Shown here: positions 16,995 to 26,372 of the stretch, piece after piece
Position numbering within the stretch: the first letter of the stretch is position 1
Layout: every line of letters begins with the position of its first letter
Source: Marinifilum flexuosum
Lineage (GTDB): Bacteria > Bacteroidota > Bacteroidia > Bacteroidales > Marinifilaceae
Length of the DNA stretch: 64,000 nucleotides
Direction of reading: 5' to 3'
Assembly: GCF_003610555.1 (NCBI RefSeq)
Contig: NZ_RAPQ01000008.1
Location: 186,001-250,000 of the forward strand
Program-made: the position numbers and the translations under genes
The notes under the pieces: generated by a model
The model's database searches: none
What the model was told of the DNA's origin: nothing
The model's input: only the letters and a program-made list of their open reading frames with translations

Positions 16995-18554
16995 TTAATT
17001 TACCAGAAGCAATCCTTTTATTCGATCGTCAAAAGCCGAAAGTGCAGCTTTTGAACCTTCTCCCATGGCAATCACAATTTGTTTGTAAGGAACGATAGAA
17101 ACGTCACCAGCAGCATAAATACCAGCTTGGTTGGTTCTACAGTGTGAATCAATTTCAATTTCGCCAACTTGGTTGGTTTTAACTGTATCGGCAAACACTT
17201 TGCTGTTGGCATTTAAACCAATCTGAACAAAAACGCCATCGGTTGTTAAAACTTCTTCCTTTTCGGATATTCGATCCTTATATTTTAAAGAGTGTACCTT
17301 ATTGCCATCACCATCAATACTTAATGTTTGAGCATTGGTGGTAATGCTTACATTCGATAATTCTTTAATTTTATCTTGCAAAACCTGGTCGCCTTTTAAT
17401 TCATCCATAAATTCTAGTACATGAACTTCTGAAGCGATTGAAGACAAGTCAATTGCAGCTTCTAGTCCAGAGTTTCCTCCACCGATTACAACCACTTTCT
17501 TGCCTTTGTAGAAAGGACCATCGCAGTGAGTACAGAAAGCCACTCCTGAACCAATATAATCGCTTTCTCCGGGAACATTTAATTTTTTCCAGCTAGCTCC
17601 AGTAGCAATGATAAGTGCAGGTGTAGTGATTGTTTCATTCAGTGAAGTGGTAATGGTTTTAATTCCATCAACAACATCCAGGTTTTCAATCACACGATTT
17701 TCCAGGATATCAATAGGATAATCATGAAGGTGTTTCATTAAGTTACCTGATAATTCAGCTCCACTTGTTTTGGGAACGGAAATCATATTCTCAATGGATA
17801 CCGTTTCGGTTACCTGACCGCCTATTTTTTCGGCAACAATGGCTACCGAGAAACCTTTACGTGCTGAATATACTGCGGCAGAAACTCCAGCAGGGCCACC
17901 ACCAGCTACAATAACATCATACTCTTTCTTTTGCTGCAATTCAGGTGTGTACTCAGTTCCCAATTGTTCTTCCAGCTTACTTAGCAATTCACCTAGTGAT
18001 GAACGACCAACATGCAATTGTTTGTCATTTGCATAAACTGTTGGAACAGCTTGAATGTTTAAATTTTCTACTTCTTCCTGATTAATGGCTCCATCAATAA
18101 TTTCGTGTGAAATATTTGGATTCAGAAAGGCAAAAATGTTTAATGCTTGAACAACATCAGGACAATTGGTACATGATAGGGAGATGAAGCTTTTGAGTTC
18201 AACTTTATCTGAAATCGCTTGAATTCTTTTTGTAAGCATTTCATCTGGCAAGTTTTTTCCAATTCCATCAAGGTTTAAAACTGCCAATAGCAAGGTTGTA
18301 AATTCATGACCATTAGGTACAGCTTTAAAAGTGACATTGGTTTCTGCTCCATTTTTTAGAATGGTAAATGCCAATCCATCTGCTTCTGATATTTCTAGGT
18401 TTACCTTATCGCTACATGATGCAACATCCTCTAAAAGAGAGATTAATTCTTGCTTGTTAGAGTGTGATGATGATACTTGTATTTGAAATGTATATTGGTT
18501 TTTAAGCGATGAAAATAAATCAATTACCTGATTTTTTATTGTTTGTTCCAGCAT
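16995..18554 (-). CDS. ahpF: Alkyl hydroperoxide reductase subunit F
   Basis: 519 residues, full AhpF length. The N-terminal tandem thioredoxin-like region has the redox pair SCTNCPDVV (CxxC). The flavoprotein half has the FAD site VAGGGPAGVSAAVYSARKG, the second redox pair FCTHCDGPF and an NADH site VVIGGGNSGLEAA, ending in GIYAAGDV. It passes electrons from NADH to AhpC. It lies 96 bp downstream of ahpC with a long inverted repeat between them, which may set unequal expression. Confidence 0.95.
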   Translation of the reverse strand: MLEQTIKNQVIDLFSSLKNQYTFQIQVSSSHSNKQELISLLEDVASCSDKVNLEISEADGLAFTILKNGAETNVTFKAVPNGHEFTTLLLAVLNLDGIGKNLPDEMLTKRIQAISDKVELKSFISLSCTNCPDVVQALNIFAFLNPNISHEIIDGAINQEEVENLNIQAVPTVYANDKQLHVGRSSLGELLSKLEEQLGTEYTPELQQKKEYDVIVAGGGPAGVSAAVYSARKGFSVAIVAEKIGGQVTETVSIENMISVPKTSGAELSGNLMKHLHDYPIDILENRVIENLDVVDGIKTITTSLNETITTPALIIATGASWKKLNVPGESDYIGSGVAFCTHCDGPFYKGKKVVVIGGGNSGLEAAIDLSSIASEVHVLEFMDELKGDQVLQDKIKELSNVSITTNAQTLSIDGDGNKVHSLKYKDRISEKEEVLTTDGVFVQIGLNANSKVFADTVKTNQVGEIEIDSHCRTNQAGIYAAGDVSIVPYKQIVIAMGEGSKAALSAFDDRIKGLLLVN

Positions 18555-18575
18555 GTTTTTTTGATTTTGGGAAAA

Positions 18576-18634
18576 TCTGCCTTAAGGTAGTTTAACTTTA
18601 ATCGGATCTTTTTTAAAGATTACTTCAAGGCAGA
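18576..18634 (-). promoter_or_regulatory. Inverted repeat between ahpC and ahpF
   Basis: TCTGCCTTAAG (18576-18586) faces CTTCAAGGCAGA (18623-18634), with a smaller ATCTTT/AAAGAT palindrome inside (about 18605-18620). It may be an mRNA processing or attenuation site giving more AhpC than AhpF; it could also be a leaky terminator. Confidence 0.55.
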
Positions 18635-18650
18635 CTCGGGTATTTTTTTC

Positions 18651-19214
18651 TTAAATTTTGCCTACTAAGTCGATGCTAGGCTGTAAAGTTTCATTTCCTT
18701 CTTTCCATTTGGCAGGACAAACTTCTGATGGATTTTTAGCAACAAACTGTAATGCTTTTAATCTTCGTAGTAATTCATCGGCATTTCTACCTACATTACC
18801 TGCAACTACTTCGTATGCTACAATTTCTCCCTCTGGATTTACAATGAAAGTTCCACGTTCAGCCAAACCTACTTCTTCAATCATTACGTCAAAACCACGA
18901 GATAAAACTCCCGTTGGATCTGCTAACATTGGGTATTGAATCTTCTTAATGGTATCTGAAGTATCGTGCCAAGCTTTGTGTACGAAGTGTGTATCGGTTG
19001 ATACAGAGTAAATTTCGCAATCTGTAGCTTTAAATTCAGGATATAGGTTTGCAAGATCTTCCAATTCAGTTGGACACACGAAGGTGAAATCGGCAGGATA
19101 GAAGAAAAAGACAGACCATTTACCCAATAAATCTGATTTTTTTACTGTTTTAAAATTGTTGTTTGCAAATGCTTGTACTTCAAAATCTACTACTTGTTTT
19201 CCAATTTGTGACAT
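18651..19214 (-). CDS. ahpC: Alkyl hydroperoxide reductase subunit C (peroxiredoxin)
   Basis: 187 residues, a typical 2-Cys peroxiredoxin. The peroxidatic Cys is in FTFVCPTELEDL, and the resolving Cys in NPSEVCPAKW near the C-terminus. Conserved Arg-containing and GLAERGTFIVNPEG segments are present. It reduces H2O2 and organic peroxides, and is re-reduced by AhpF, whose gene follows. The promoter at 19264-19295 fits a Bacteroidota consensus; peroxide induction by OxyR is known in the phylum, but no regulator lies here. Confidence 0.97.
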   Translation of the reverse strand: MSQIGKQVVDFEVQAFANNNFKTVKKSDLLGKWSVFFFYPADFTFVCPTELEDLANLYPEFKATDCEIYSVSTDTHFVHKAWHDTSDTIKKIQYPMLADPTGVLSRGFDVMIEEVGLAERGTFIVNPEGEIVAYEVVAGNVGRNADELLRRLKALQFVAKNPSEVCPAKWKEGNETLQPSIDLVGKI

Positions 19215-19263
19215 ACTTTGTTTTTTTATGTGATTATTTTTATTCTTTTGTTTTTATCTGTTA

Positions 19264-19295
19264 CAAATCTAATTCTAGATTCAATATAAATCAAA
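19264..19295 (-). promoter_or_regulatory. Candidate ahpC promoter
   Basis: On the minus strand: TTTG (19295-19292), a 20-nt spacer, then TAGATTTG (19271-19264), close to TTTG-N19-TAnnTTTG. It lies 49 nt from the ahpC start codon. Confidence 0.6.
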
Positions 19296-19394
19296 TAGAT
19301 AATAATTCTAAAAGTATAGATATAATCAATAATGTTGAGTCAAGGCATTTGTTATTAGTGGATTGTGTGATTGTAAGAGTGATGGAGTAATGGT

Positions 19395-19433
19395 AAAAAA
19401 TAAACGAGCACAAACTGAATTGCACTCGTTTTT
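19395..19433 (-). terminator. Probable terminator of the aminotransferase gene
   Basis: Imperfect stem AACGAG.. / ..CTCGTT (about 19403-19430), followed on the minus strand by TTTATTTTTT. Confidence 0.5.
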
Positions 19434-19524
19434 CTCATTGTAAGGTGAGATTTAGGATTTATAATCTATTAAATGTTTGGTTCAATTTGAACTCAAACGA
19501 TGTTACTAAATTAATGAATTGCTT

Positions 19525-20748
19525 TTAAATTTCAACTCGATTGTTCATTAATGCTTTAATCGAATCTGCCAATCGCTGAACACCAATTCTGTTTTGTTCT
19601 TCATCCATGAACGAAAAATTAATTCTCATGGTGTTTTTACCACTTCCATCGCAGTGGAATACAGAACCAAGAACAAAAGCTACATTTTTTTCTATCGCAA
19701 TCTTAAAAAGATCTTCTGCATCCATGTCTTCAGGCAGCCTTAAGAATAGGAATAATCCACCTTCAGGTTTTGTCCAACTTACACCTTCAGGCATAAAATC
19801 TTCAAAAGCTTTTAGCATTACATCTCTTTTTCGGTGATACATTTCGATAATTTTCTTCAAGTTCTTATCGAATAAACCTTCTTCAAGGTATTTAGCAGCA
19901 ATCTTTTGAACAAAAGGAGCTGTGCATAAATCTGTTGATTGCTTCGCTTTAACAAACTTGTCAATAATTGCCTCGTGGGCAACGATCCATCCAATTCTAA
20001 AACCAGGCACAAAGATTTTGGAAAAAGTTCCCAGGCTCATTACTTGTCCAGTGTTGTCCAGTTCAAACATCATTTTTTGTGCTTCCCCTTCGAATCTTAA
20101 TTCTCTGTAAGGGCTATCCTCAATGATTAAAATATTGTATTTTTTTGCTATTTCTATGATTTCTCGTCGGCGAAATTCTGGCATTGTGATTCCGGCAGGG
20201 TTCTGAAAGTCGGGAATAACATAGATGAACTTAGGCATTTCGTCTTGTTCCTGCATTTTTTCTAAAGTTTCTTCCAATAAGTCAGATCGCATTCCGTGCT
20301 CATCAAATTTAATTCCTATTGGAACACCACCATAACTTGAAAAGGCACCTAAACCGCCTAAGTAACTTGGTAATCCACAAATGTATTTATCGCCACGGTT
20401 TAAAAAAATCTTACCAGCCAAATCTAACCCTTGTTGCGATGATGTAAGGATTACTAGGTTGTCTGTCGTAATTTGCAAACCCTGATCTAGATAACGTTTG
20501 GTGAGGATTTCACGAAGTTTGCGATCACCTTCGGTCGCACCATACTGAAGGGCTGAACTTCCTTCCTGATCAAGAATCTTACAGGATATTTTCTTTAAAT
20601 CATCAATAGGAAAAGAGCTTGGTGCAGGCAAGCCACCTGCAAACGAAATGATATCATCTCGCTGGGTTAATTTTAACAATTCTCTGATTACCGACCGCTT
20701 CATTCCTTTTGCACTGTCGGAAAGAATACTTTCTAAGTTAGTTATCAT
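19525..20748 (-). CDS. PLP-dependent class I/II aminotransferase
   Basis: 407 residues, fold-type I. The opening SDSAKGMKRSVIRELLKLT and IISFAGGLPAPSSFP are typical of the aminoadipate/kynurenine-aminotransferase and MocR-type C-terminal group. The PLP Lys is in GTFSKIFVPGFRIGW; NPAGITMPEFRR and the C-terminal NTMRINFSFM are also present. No helix-turn-helix precedes the domain, so it is an enzyme and not a MocR regulator. Substrate is probably an aromatic or long-chain amino acid (inference). Monocistronic. Confidence 0.88.
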   Translation of the reverse strand: MITNLESILSDSAKGMKRSVIRELLKLTQRDDIISFAGGLPAPSSFPIDDLKKISCKILDQEGSSALQYGATEGDRKLREILTKRYLDQGLQITTDNLVILTSSQQGLDLAGKIFLNRGDKYICGLPSYLGGLGAFSSYGGVPIGIKFDEHGMRSDLLEETLEKMQEQDEMPKFIYVIPDFQNPAGITMPEFRRREIIEIAKKYNILIIEDSPYRELRFEGEAQKMMFELDNTGQVMSLGTFSKIFVPGFRIGWIVAHEAIIDKFVKAKQSTDLCTAPFVQKIAAKYLEEGLFDKNLKKIIEMYHRKRDVMLKAFEDFMPEGVSWTKPEGGLFLFLRLPEDMDAEDLFKIAIEKNVAFVLGSVFHCDGSGKNTMRINFSFMDEEQNRIGVQRLADSIKALMNNRVEI

Positions 20749-20912
20749 TTTGATCCCTTTTTTGATTAGTTTATGTTGTGATTTTTTGAAAATCAGGCAT
20801 TTTGACTACTAATAAATTTACGTTTTTATAGTGGTAAAACCATAGAATCATAAACAAATGGGATTTCAGAATGACAATTTATAATAAATATGCATTCAAA
20901 ACTTTAAAACAA

Positions 20913-22418
20913 TCAAATCAGCTCTCTGAGCTTTTCAAGTTGTTTGTACTTGTTAACATTCCGCATACTTCTGGCGGTTTTTGTAAAATACTGATGATTC
21001 TCGATGAACCGGATTTGTAATCGGTTCCATTCATCAATACTTTTAATTTTGCCGTATTCTTTAAGCTCTCGGTATAAATTTCCCGAAACAGGAATGAAAT
21101 CTGTTCTTCCAAGGTAATCCAAATCTGCATCGCACATGATCATTTCCAGTAAGGATTCTGGTTGTGGTGGATGCTTGGTGTGCATAATCAGATTGGAAAC
21201 TTCATCAATTTGTTTTTCAGTGTATTTGTATTTGGGAAGGATATGTTTGGCAAGTTTTACGCCAAACTCTTCATGATCGTTATAAGAAAGAATAAAACCG
21301 GTATCGTGGAAAAGGGCTGCAGTTTTAATGATTAGCATTTCTGCTTCTGTAATTCCTTCTTTTCGGCCAATAATCTCCACTTCTGTAATTACATCTATGG
21401 TATGTTTCAGATTGTGATAATATAAGTTCTTGGGAAGTTCATTTTCCATTTTTGTAAGAATGGTCTCTTCCAAGTCATCGTAACGAAGCATTTGAAAGCT
21501 GGTTAGGAAATAATCGTTAGGAAGTAAACCTTTCAAATCTGCTGACATATTTGGTAAGAATCCTTTCACAAAGTACATGTCGATGTTTCCTTTGTATTTT
21601 ACAGGCATTCTTCCGCGATATTCACAAATGAAAAAATCTTTTACCAGCATGTATGTCATTCCCGAGATGTTAATTTCTCCGACCGAACCGGAAGACTCCA
21701 TTCGACTTGCTGTATTTACTGTATCGCCCCAAATGTCGTAACTGACTTTTTTTGTTCCTACTACACCAGCAATAACAGGTCCGGTATGAATTCCGATTCT
21801 CAATCCCCAAATGGCTTTTTTTCCATCTTTCGAATTGATTTTCATCTTATTCATGTATTGCTGAATTTCCAATGCCGCAAGAATCACCTCAATGGGGTTG
21901 GTTCTGTTTTTATTTGGGATACCACCGGCACACATATAAGCATCACCCACGGTTTTTATTTTTTCGATATTGTATTTCTCAACAACAGAATCGAAATGCA
22001 TGAAGAATTTATCCAGTTCATCAATCAGATCTTCGGGATTCATTTGTTCTACAATTTTTGTAAACCCATGAATATCTGAAAATAGAACCGTGACCATTCT
22101 AAATCTTCGGGAACTCACTTTTCCTTTGGATTGTAATTCTTCAGCGGTTTGTTTGGGTAGAAGGTTAGCTAGCAGTTTTTCTGCTTTTTCTTTCTTAAAA
22201 ATTAACTCTTGATTCTTATTGTAAAATTCTTTTTCTAACTCGCTTCTTTGTCGTCGAAGTTCAATTCTGAACCACAAAAAAAGAAACACAACAATAATTG
22301 GAAGAAGTAAGCCAAACAGGATGAGATTCTGCGAAAATAAACCAATTTCTACTTGCCCCAATATGTGCAACATCATATTAGATTTTACAAGAAGTATACA
22401 GAGAGTGTAATGAGTCAT
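20913..22418 (-). CDS. Class III adenylate/guanylate cyclase fused to a PDE-like HD domain
   Basis: 501 residues from the ATG at 22418 (a TTG at 22439 would add seven). Layout: membrane helix (about 31-50), charged linker helix (52-95), cyclase catalytic domain (about 105-285), HD domain (about 325-480). Cyclase residues: metal Asp115 (FSDIHGFT) and Asp159 (KTVGDAY), Lys155, Asp228 (YDIWGDTVN, pointing to ATP), Asn235 and Arg239; all present. The HD part has YYHNLKHTIDV then ALFHDTGF (His371-Asp372), echoing the YHNxxH signature of cyclic-nucleotide phosphodiesterases. The protein may both make and degrade a cyclic nucleotide. Single gene, no effector visible next to it. Confidence 0.85.
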   Translation of the reverse strand: MTHYTLCILLVKSNMMLHILGQVEIGLFSQNLILFGLLLPIIVVFLFLWFRIELRRQRSELEKEFYNKNQELIFKKEKAEKLLANLLPKQTAEELQSKGKVSSRRFRMVTVLFSDIHGFTKIVEQMNPEDLIDELDKFFMHFDSVVEKYNIEKIKTVGDAYMCAGGIPNKNRTNPIEVILAALEIQQYMNKMKINSKDGKKAIWGLRIGIHTGPVIAGVVGTKKVSYDIWGDTVNTASRMESSGSVGEINISGMTYMLVKDFFICEYRGRMPVKYKGNIDMYFVKGFLPNMSADLKGLLPNDYFLTSFQMLRYDDLEETILTKMENELPKNLYYHNLKHTIDVITEVEIIGRKEGITEAEMLIIKTAALFHDTGFILSYNDHEEFGVKLAKHILPKYKYTEKQIDEVSNLIMHTKHPPQPESLLEMIMCDADLDYLGRTDFIPVSGNLYRELKEYGKIKSIDEWNRLQIRFIENHQYFTKTARSMRNVNKYKQLEKLRELI

Positions 22419-22525
22419 TTTAGATCTATTATTAATCAAAAATAAGCGATGAGACTAAAAATAGGTAAGAATTTTTAATTATTGGACTGAAACAGAAAAT
22501 AATCAACAAACTTTAACTGGTGGAA

Positions 22526-22533
22526 TAAATTTG
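22526..22533 (+). promoter_or_regulatory. Possible -7 box (TAAATTTG) for the Usp gene
   Basis: Matches TAnnTTTG, 78 nt before the ATG; no clear -33 element. Confidence 0.4.
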
Positions 22534-22611
22534 TTGTTTTAACAAAAAATACCTAAATTGAATCCAGTTATGTTAATACATGTTTTTACTGTCTCCCTTT
22601 TAAACTAAACT

Positions 22612-23439
22612 ATGGAAAGTACAAAAAGATCTTTACTTGTAGCATGGGATTTTTCAACCGTTGCTGAATATGCACTTGATCATGCAAGTATTTTTGCGGA
22701 AAATGTTGAAGCTGAGGTAATTTTGGTTCATATTGTTAAGAAAGAATCACAACTTGAGGAAGCCAAAGTTAAAATGGCGGAAGCTGTTGAGAAAATCTAC
22801 AAGGAGAAGAACATTCGACCTGAATTCATTGTTCGTGATGGAAGTATTTTTACTACAATAAATGATGTTGCCAAAGAAATGAATGCTATGTTGGTTCTTA
22901 TGGGGACTCATGGAATTAAAGGCATGCAGAAACTTACAGGAAGTTGGGCCCTTAAAGTAATTGTAGGATCCAGAGTGCCATTTGTTGTGGTTCAGGCTCC
23001 TCCGGTTCAGAAAAAATATTCTTCGGTTGTTTTACCAGTAGACTTTAAGAAAGAGAACAAGGAGAAATTGAGTTGGGCAGAATTTTTAGGGAAGTTCTTT
23101 AAAGCCAAAATGCGAATTATTACGCCTAAAATGCCTGAAGGACAGATGTTACAAAGAACAAAAGCCAATTTGGTTTTTGCTAAGAAATATCTGGAGAGCA
23201 GAGGGATTGATTATGAGATTGATACTGCTGATGGGGGCAATGATTTTGCGATGGAGACAGTTGAATTTGCAAAGAAGATTGATGCTGATATCATATTGAT
23301 TATGACTACAAAGAACATCTCTTTCCAGGACTATATGCTTGGTGCACACGAGCAGTTTGTGATAGCCAATTCGGCTCATATACCGGTAATGTGTGTAAAC
23401 CCAAGAACCGATTTATCTAAATACGGTAGTTTTTACTAA
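22612..23439 (+). CDS. Universal stress protein, two-domain type
   Basis: 275 residues, two tandem UspA-like domains. Domain 1 (about 1-145) starts [21 protein letters not shown] and carries [18 protein letters not shown] with VPFVVVQAP, the ATP-binding type ending. Domain 2 (about 150-275) starts [18 protein letters not shown] and ends [10 protein letters not shown], with a less conserved nucleotide loop. Cytoplasmic stress-response protein; binding of ATP or another ligand is likely by family. Monocistronic, with its own terminator before rdgB. Confidence 0.92.
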   Translation: MESTKRSLLVAWDFSTVAEYALDHASIFAENVEAEVILVHIVKKESQLEEAKVKMAEAVEKIYKEKNIRPEFIVRDGSIFTTINDVAKEMNAMLVLMGTHGIKGMQKLTGSWALKVIVGSRVPFVVVQAPPVQKKYSSVVLPVDFKKENKEKLSWAEFLGKFFKAKMRIITPKMPEGQMLQRTKANLVFAKKYLESRGIDYEIDTADGGNDFAMETVEFAKKIDADIILIMTTKNISFQDYMLGAHEQFVIANSAHIPVMCVNPRTDLSKYGSFY

Positions 23440-23466
23440 AGCTTATCTTATTAATATCTATATTTG

Positions 23467-23494
23467 AACAACGGTTTTTTAGCCGTTGTTTTTT
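23467..23494 (+). terminator. Intrinsic terminator after the Usp gene
   Basis: AACAACGG (23467-23474) and CCGTTGTT (23483-23490) stem followed by TTTT. Confidence 0.75.
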
Positions 23495-23519
23495 GTTTGA
23501 TGTAAATGGTAAAAGAAAG

Positions 23520-24101
23520 ATGAAATTAATATTTGCAACCAATAACTTAAATAAATTAAAGGAGTTACAGCAGTTACTTGGTGAGAAAGTTGAGCTGTTA
23601 AGTTTGAAGGATATCAATTGTAATGATGAAATTCCGGAAGACTATGAAACCCTTGAAGAGAATGCAACTCAAAAGGCAGAATACATATACAAAAAGTACA
23701 ATGTGAATTGTTTTGCCGATGATACAGGTTTGGAGATAAAATCTCTTAACAACGAGCCTGGTGTTTACTCTGCTCGTTATGCAGGAGTAGATAAGGATGC
23801 CAAAGCCAACATGAAAAAGGTATTGACGAAACTTGAAGGAATCGAAGATCGTTCAGCAAGATTTAGAACGGTAATTTCTTTGTTTTTAAATGATAAAGAG
23901 TATCAGTTTGAAGGAATAGTTGATGGTAATATTCTTGAATCTGAGAGAGGGAAAGATGGATTCGGTTATGATCCGATATTTGAACCTAAGGGCTACAAGG
24001 TATCATTTGCTGAAATGGAAATGAGCGAAAAAAATAAAATTAGCCACAGAGGTTTGGCTGTTCAGAAATTAGTCCAGTTTTTATTGGATTACAAAAATTA
24101 A
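23520..24101 (+). CDS. rdgB: Non-canonical purine NTP pyrophosphatase (RdgB/HAM1)
   Basis: 193 residues from the ATG at 23520; a TTG at 23493 overlaps the preceding terminator and is rejected. Family motifs: [15 protein letters not shown] at the N-terminus, [31 protein letters not shown], and [12 protein letters not shown]. It hydrolyses dITP/ITP and XTP to monophosphates and keeps deaminated purines out of DNA and RNA. It starts a run rdgB-porZ-recO with 9- and 6-nt gaps, so likely one operon. Confidence 0.95.
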   Translation: MKLIFATNNLNKLKELQQLLGEKVELLSLKDINCNDEIPEDYETLEENATQKAEYIYKKYNVNCFADDTGLEIKSLNNEPGVYSARYAGVDKDAKANMKKVLTKLEGIEDRSARFRTVISLFLNDKEYQFEGIVDGNILESERGKDGFGYDPIFEPKGYKVSFAEMEMSEKNKISHRGLAVQKLVQFLLDYKN

Positions 24102-24110
24102 TAAGTTGCT

Positions 24111-26366
24111 ATGAGAAAGATTGCTATCCTTTTTGTTTTGATTTTTTACATTTGCTCAATTCAAGCACAAAATTTTGTGGGATGGAGTGAGCATTTGCCA
24201 TATCGTAAAGCCAAACAACTGGTAGCATCTTCTGATCATATTTTCTGTCTTACAGAATCGGGTGTGTTTTCTTATTCTTTAATTGATAATGAAATAAAGT
24301 CATTTGGTAAAACAAATACTTTATCAGATTCTGATGTGTCATCGATAGCCTGGTCCGAAGAAAATGAGACTCTTGTTTTGGGCTATGAAAATGGAAATGT
24401 TGATTTAGTAAGAAAGAGTGAGCTTGTAAATATCGCTGATATTAAGAATTTTGGAGGTTTTGCCGATAAACAAATCCGATCGATACATGTAAAAAATGAT
24501 ATTGCTTACTTGGGAACGAGTTTTGGAATTGTTGCTCTTAATTTAAGTAAACAAGAAGTTGCTGATACTTATTTGATCGGTGAAAATGGATCTCAAATTC
24601 AAGTAAATGATATAATTACTGATGAAACGAGTATTTGGGCAGCAACAGAAAATGGAATTTTTAAAGCCAATTTAAACTCAAGTAACTTAGTCGATTTTAA
24701 CAATTGGGCACGAATTACTAATATTCCAAATCATACAAGAGAATGTGTTGATCTTAGTGTTCTAGATGGAAAAATGTATGTTCTGAGAAATTCAATAGGA
24801 TTGGCTAGTGAGATATATCAATACAGTAATGAAAATTGGGATGAATTTTACTCAAGTGCAGAGTTAATTTATTCAATGTCAACTTTTGATGATGAGTTGT
24901 ATGTTGTTTTAAATGAAGAAATAAAGAAATTTGATTCTTCTGGTAATGAAATGGCCAATATTTCAAGTGCTGAAGCAAGTAATTTTAGGGATATTTTAGT
25001 TGGGAATGATCGAGTTTTTATTGCTGACCATGAGAAATCACTTTTAGAACAAACTGGTGGTGAATTCATACAAATCAAGCCTGATGGGCCATTAAGATTG
25101 GATATAACATCGGTTTATTCTAGGGGAAAGCAAACATGGGCAAGTGCCGGCCTGACAAATAAGGATTTACCTGCAGAATTGTATTTGTTTACAGATTCGG
25201 AATGGAAGAACTTTACTGATAGCAATGTTGAGGAATTAAGGGATAAAAAGAATATCACAAGCATTGCTGGAAATCAGAAAAATGAAACGAGAATTTATGC
25301 TGGAACCAGCGGAGATGGCATATTTGAATTCGAAAATGAAGAATTAAAAAATTACTATCACTCTTCTAACTCGCCTCTGAGCAATAATGGAATTATTGCG
25401 ATGGATTCTGATGATGAAGGTACATTATGGGTTTTAGATGCTAATTCAGGAAAGAGTATAAAAGCTTTAAGCTACAATAATGAATGGATTTCTTTGTCGT
25501 ATAGCAGTATAGATAATCGTTCGGATTTACGAAAAATTATTGTCCTTCAGAATGGCGATAAATGGATTTTAAGAGGATTGGGAAGTTCATTGTTTGCATT
25601 TAATGTAAATGGTACAATTGCCAATAATGATGACGATGTGAAGAGCAATTTCTTTGTGCGGGATGAAAATAATTCCAATATCAGTACGCAAATTCATGAT
25701 ATTACAGAAGATCAAAAGGGGAGTGTTTGGGTTGGTACAGCAAGTGGAGTAGCTGTGTATTCAGACCCAGGAACTATTTTTAGAGAGGGAAGCTTTTTCG
25801 CATACCGTCCTGTGATTACAATTGATGGCTCAACTCAATATTTACTTTCTACCGAAAAGGTTCAGTGTATTGAAGTAAATGGGGCAAACCAAAAATGGCT
25901 TGGGACAGAAAATTCCGGAGCGTTTCTGGTTTCGGAAAATGGAGATAAACAATTGACTCATTTTAACACATTGAATAGTCCTTTACCATCAAATAACATT
26001 CAAAAGATATCTGTGAATCCGGGAACGGGAGAGGTTTTCTTCCTTACTGATAATGGAATGGTATCCTACAGAGGAAAAGTGACTGAAGGAACCGAAAATT
26101 ACCAAGACTTGTACGTGTATCCAAACCCGGTTAGAGAGACTTACAAAGGAGATATCACGGTAAGTGGATTAATGAGCAATTCAACCGTTAAAATTACTAA
26201 TGTAAGTGGAAATCTGGTTTGGGAAGGCAAATCGGAAGGAGGCCAATTTATTTGGAATGGCAAAAATTTTAATGGATCAAGGGCTCATACTGGTGTATAT
26301 CTGATATTTTGTTCCAATGCTGATGGTTCAAAATCTAAGGTGATTAAGCTGTTATTCATTAACTAA
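24111..26366 (+). CDS. porZ: PorZ-like type IX secretion protein, beta-propeller
   Basis: 751 residues: Sec signal (MRKIAILFVLIFYICSIQAQ), then FVGWSEHLPYRKAKQLVAS, the characteristic PorZ opening. About 600 residues of repeated beta-propeller blades follow, of the two-component-regulator-propeller type (for example DITEDQKGSVWVGTASGVAVY). A C-terminal type-IX-sorting-like domain starts YVYPNPVRETYKG and ends KVIKLLFIN. In Porphyromonas, PorZ is a surface part of the T9SS attachment complex that delivers anionic LPS to the PorU sortase. Neighbours rdgB and recO fit a conserved context I recall for this family. The protein stays at the cell surface. Confidence 0.8.
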   Translation: MRKIAILFVLIFYICSIQAQNFVGWSEHLPYRKAKQLVASSDHIFCLTESGVFSYSLIDNEIKSFGKTNTLSDSDVSSIAWSEENETLVLGYENGNVDLVRKSELVNIADIKNFGGFADKQIRSIHVKNDIAYLGTSFGIVALNLSKQEVADTYLIGENGSQIQVNDIITDETSIWAATENGIFKANLNSSNLVDFNNWARITNIPNHTRECVDLSVLDGKMYVLRNSIGLASEIYQYSNENWDEFYSSAELIYSMSTFDDELYVVLNEEIKKFDSSGNEMANISSAEASNFRDILVGNDRVFIADHEKSLLEQTGGEFIQIKPDGPLRLDITSVYSRGKQTWASAGLTNKDLPAELYLFTDSEWKNFTDSNVEELRDKKNITSIAGNQKNETRIYAGTSGDGIFEFENEELKNYYHSSNSPLSNNGIIAMDSDDEGTLWVLDANSGKSIKALSYNNEWISLSYSSIDNRSDLRKIIVLQNGDKWILRGLGSSLFAFNVNGTIANNDDDVKSNFFVRDENNSNISTQIHDITEDQKGSVWVGTASGVAVYSDPGTIFREGSFFAYRPVITIDGSTQYLLSTEKVQCIEVNGANQKWLGTENSGAFLVSENGDKQLTHFNTLNSPLPSNNIQKISVNPGTGEVFFLTDNGMVSYRGKVTEGTENYQDLYVYPNPVRETYKGDITVSGLMSNSTVKITNVSGNLVWEGKSEGGQFIWNGKNFNGSRAHTGVYLIFCSNADGSKSKVIKLLFIN

Positions 26367-26372
26367 GTCATT

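Larger units (their letters stand above)
19215..19524. other. Gap holding the ahpC promoter and the aminotransferase terminator
   Basis: 310 bp, AT-rich, without a convincing ORF on either strand. The ahpC-proximal half carries a promoter-like pair; the other half carries an imperfect hairpin followed by T residues on the minus strand. A short plus-strand ORF inside looks spurious. Confidence 0.6.

Noticed and set aside
19525-20748. MocR-type transcription factor
   Set aside because: The aminotransferase domain is present alone, with no N-terminal winged helix.
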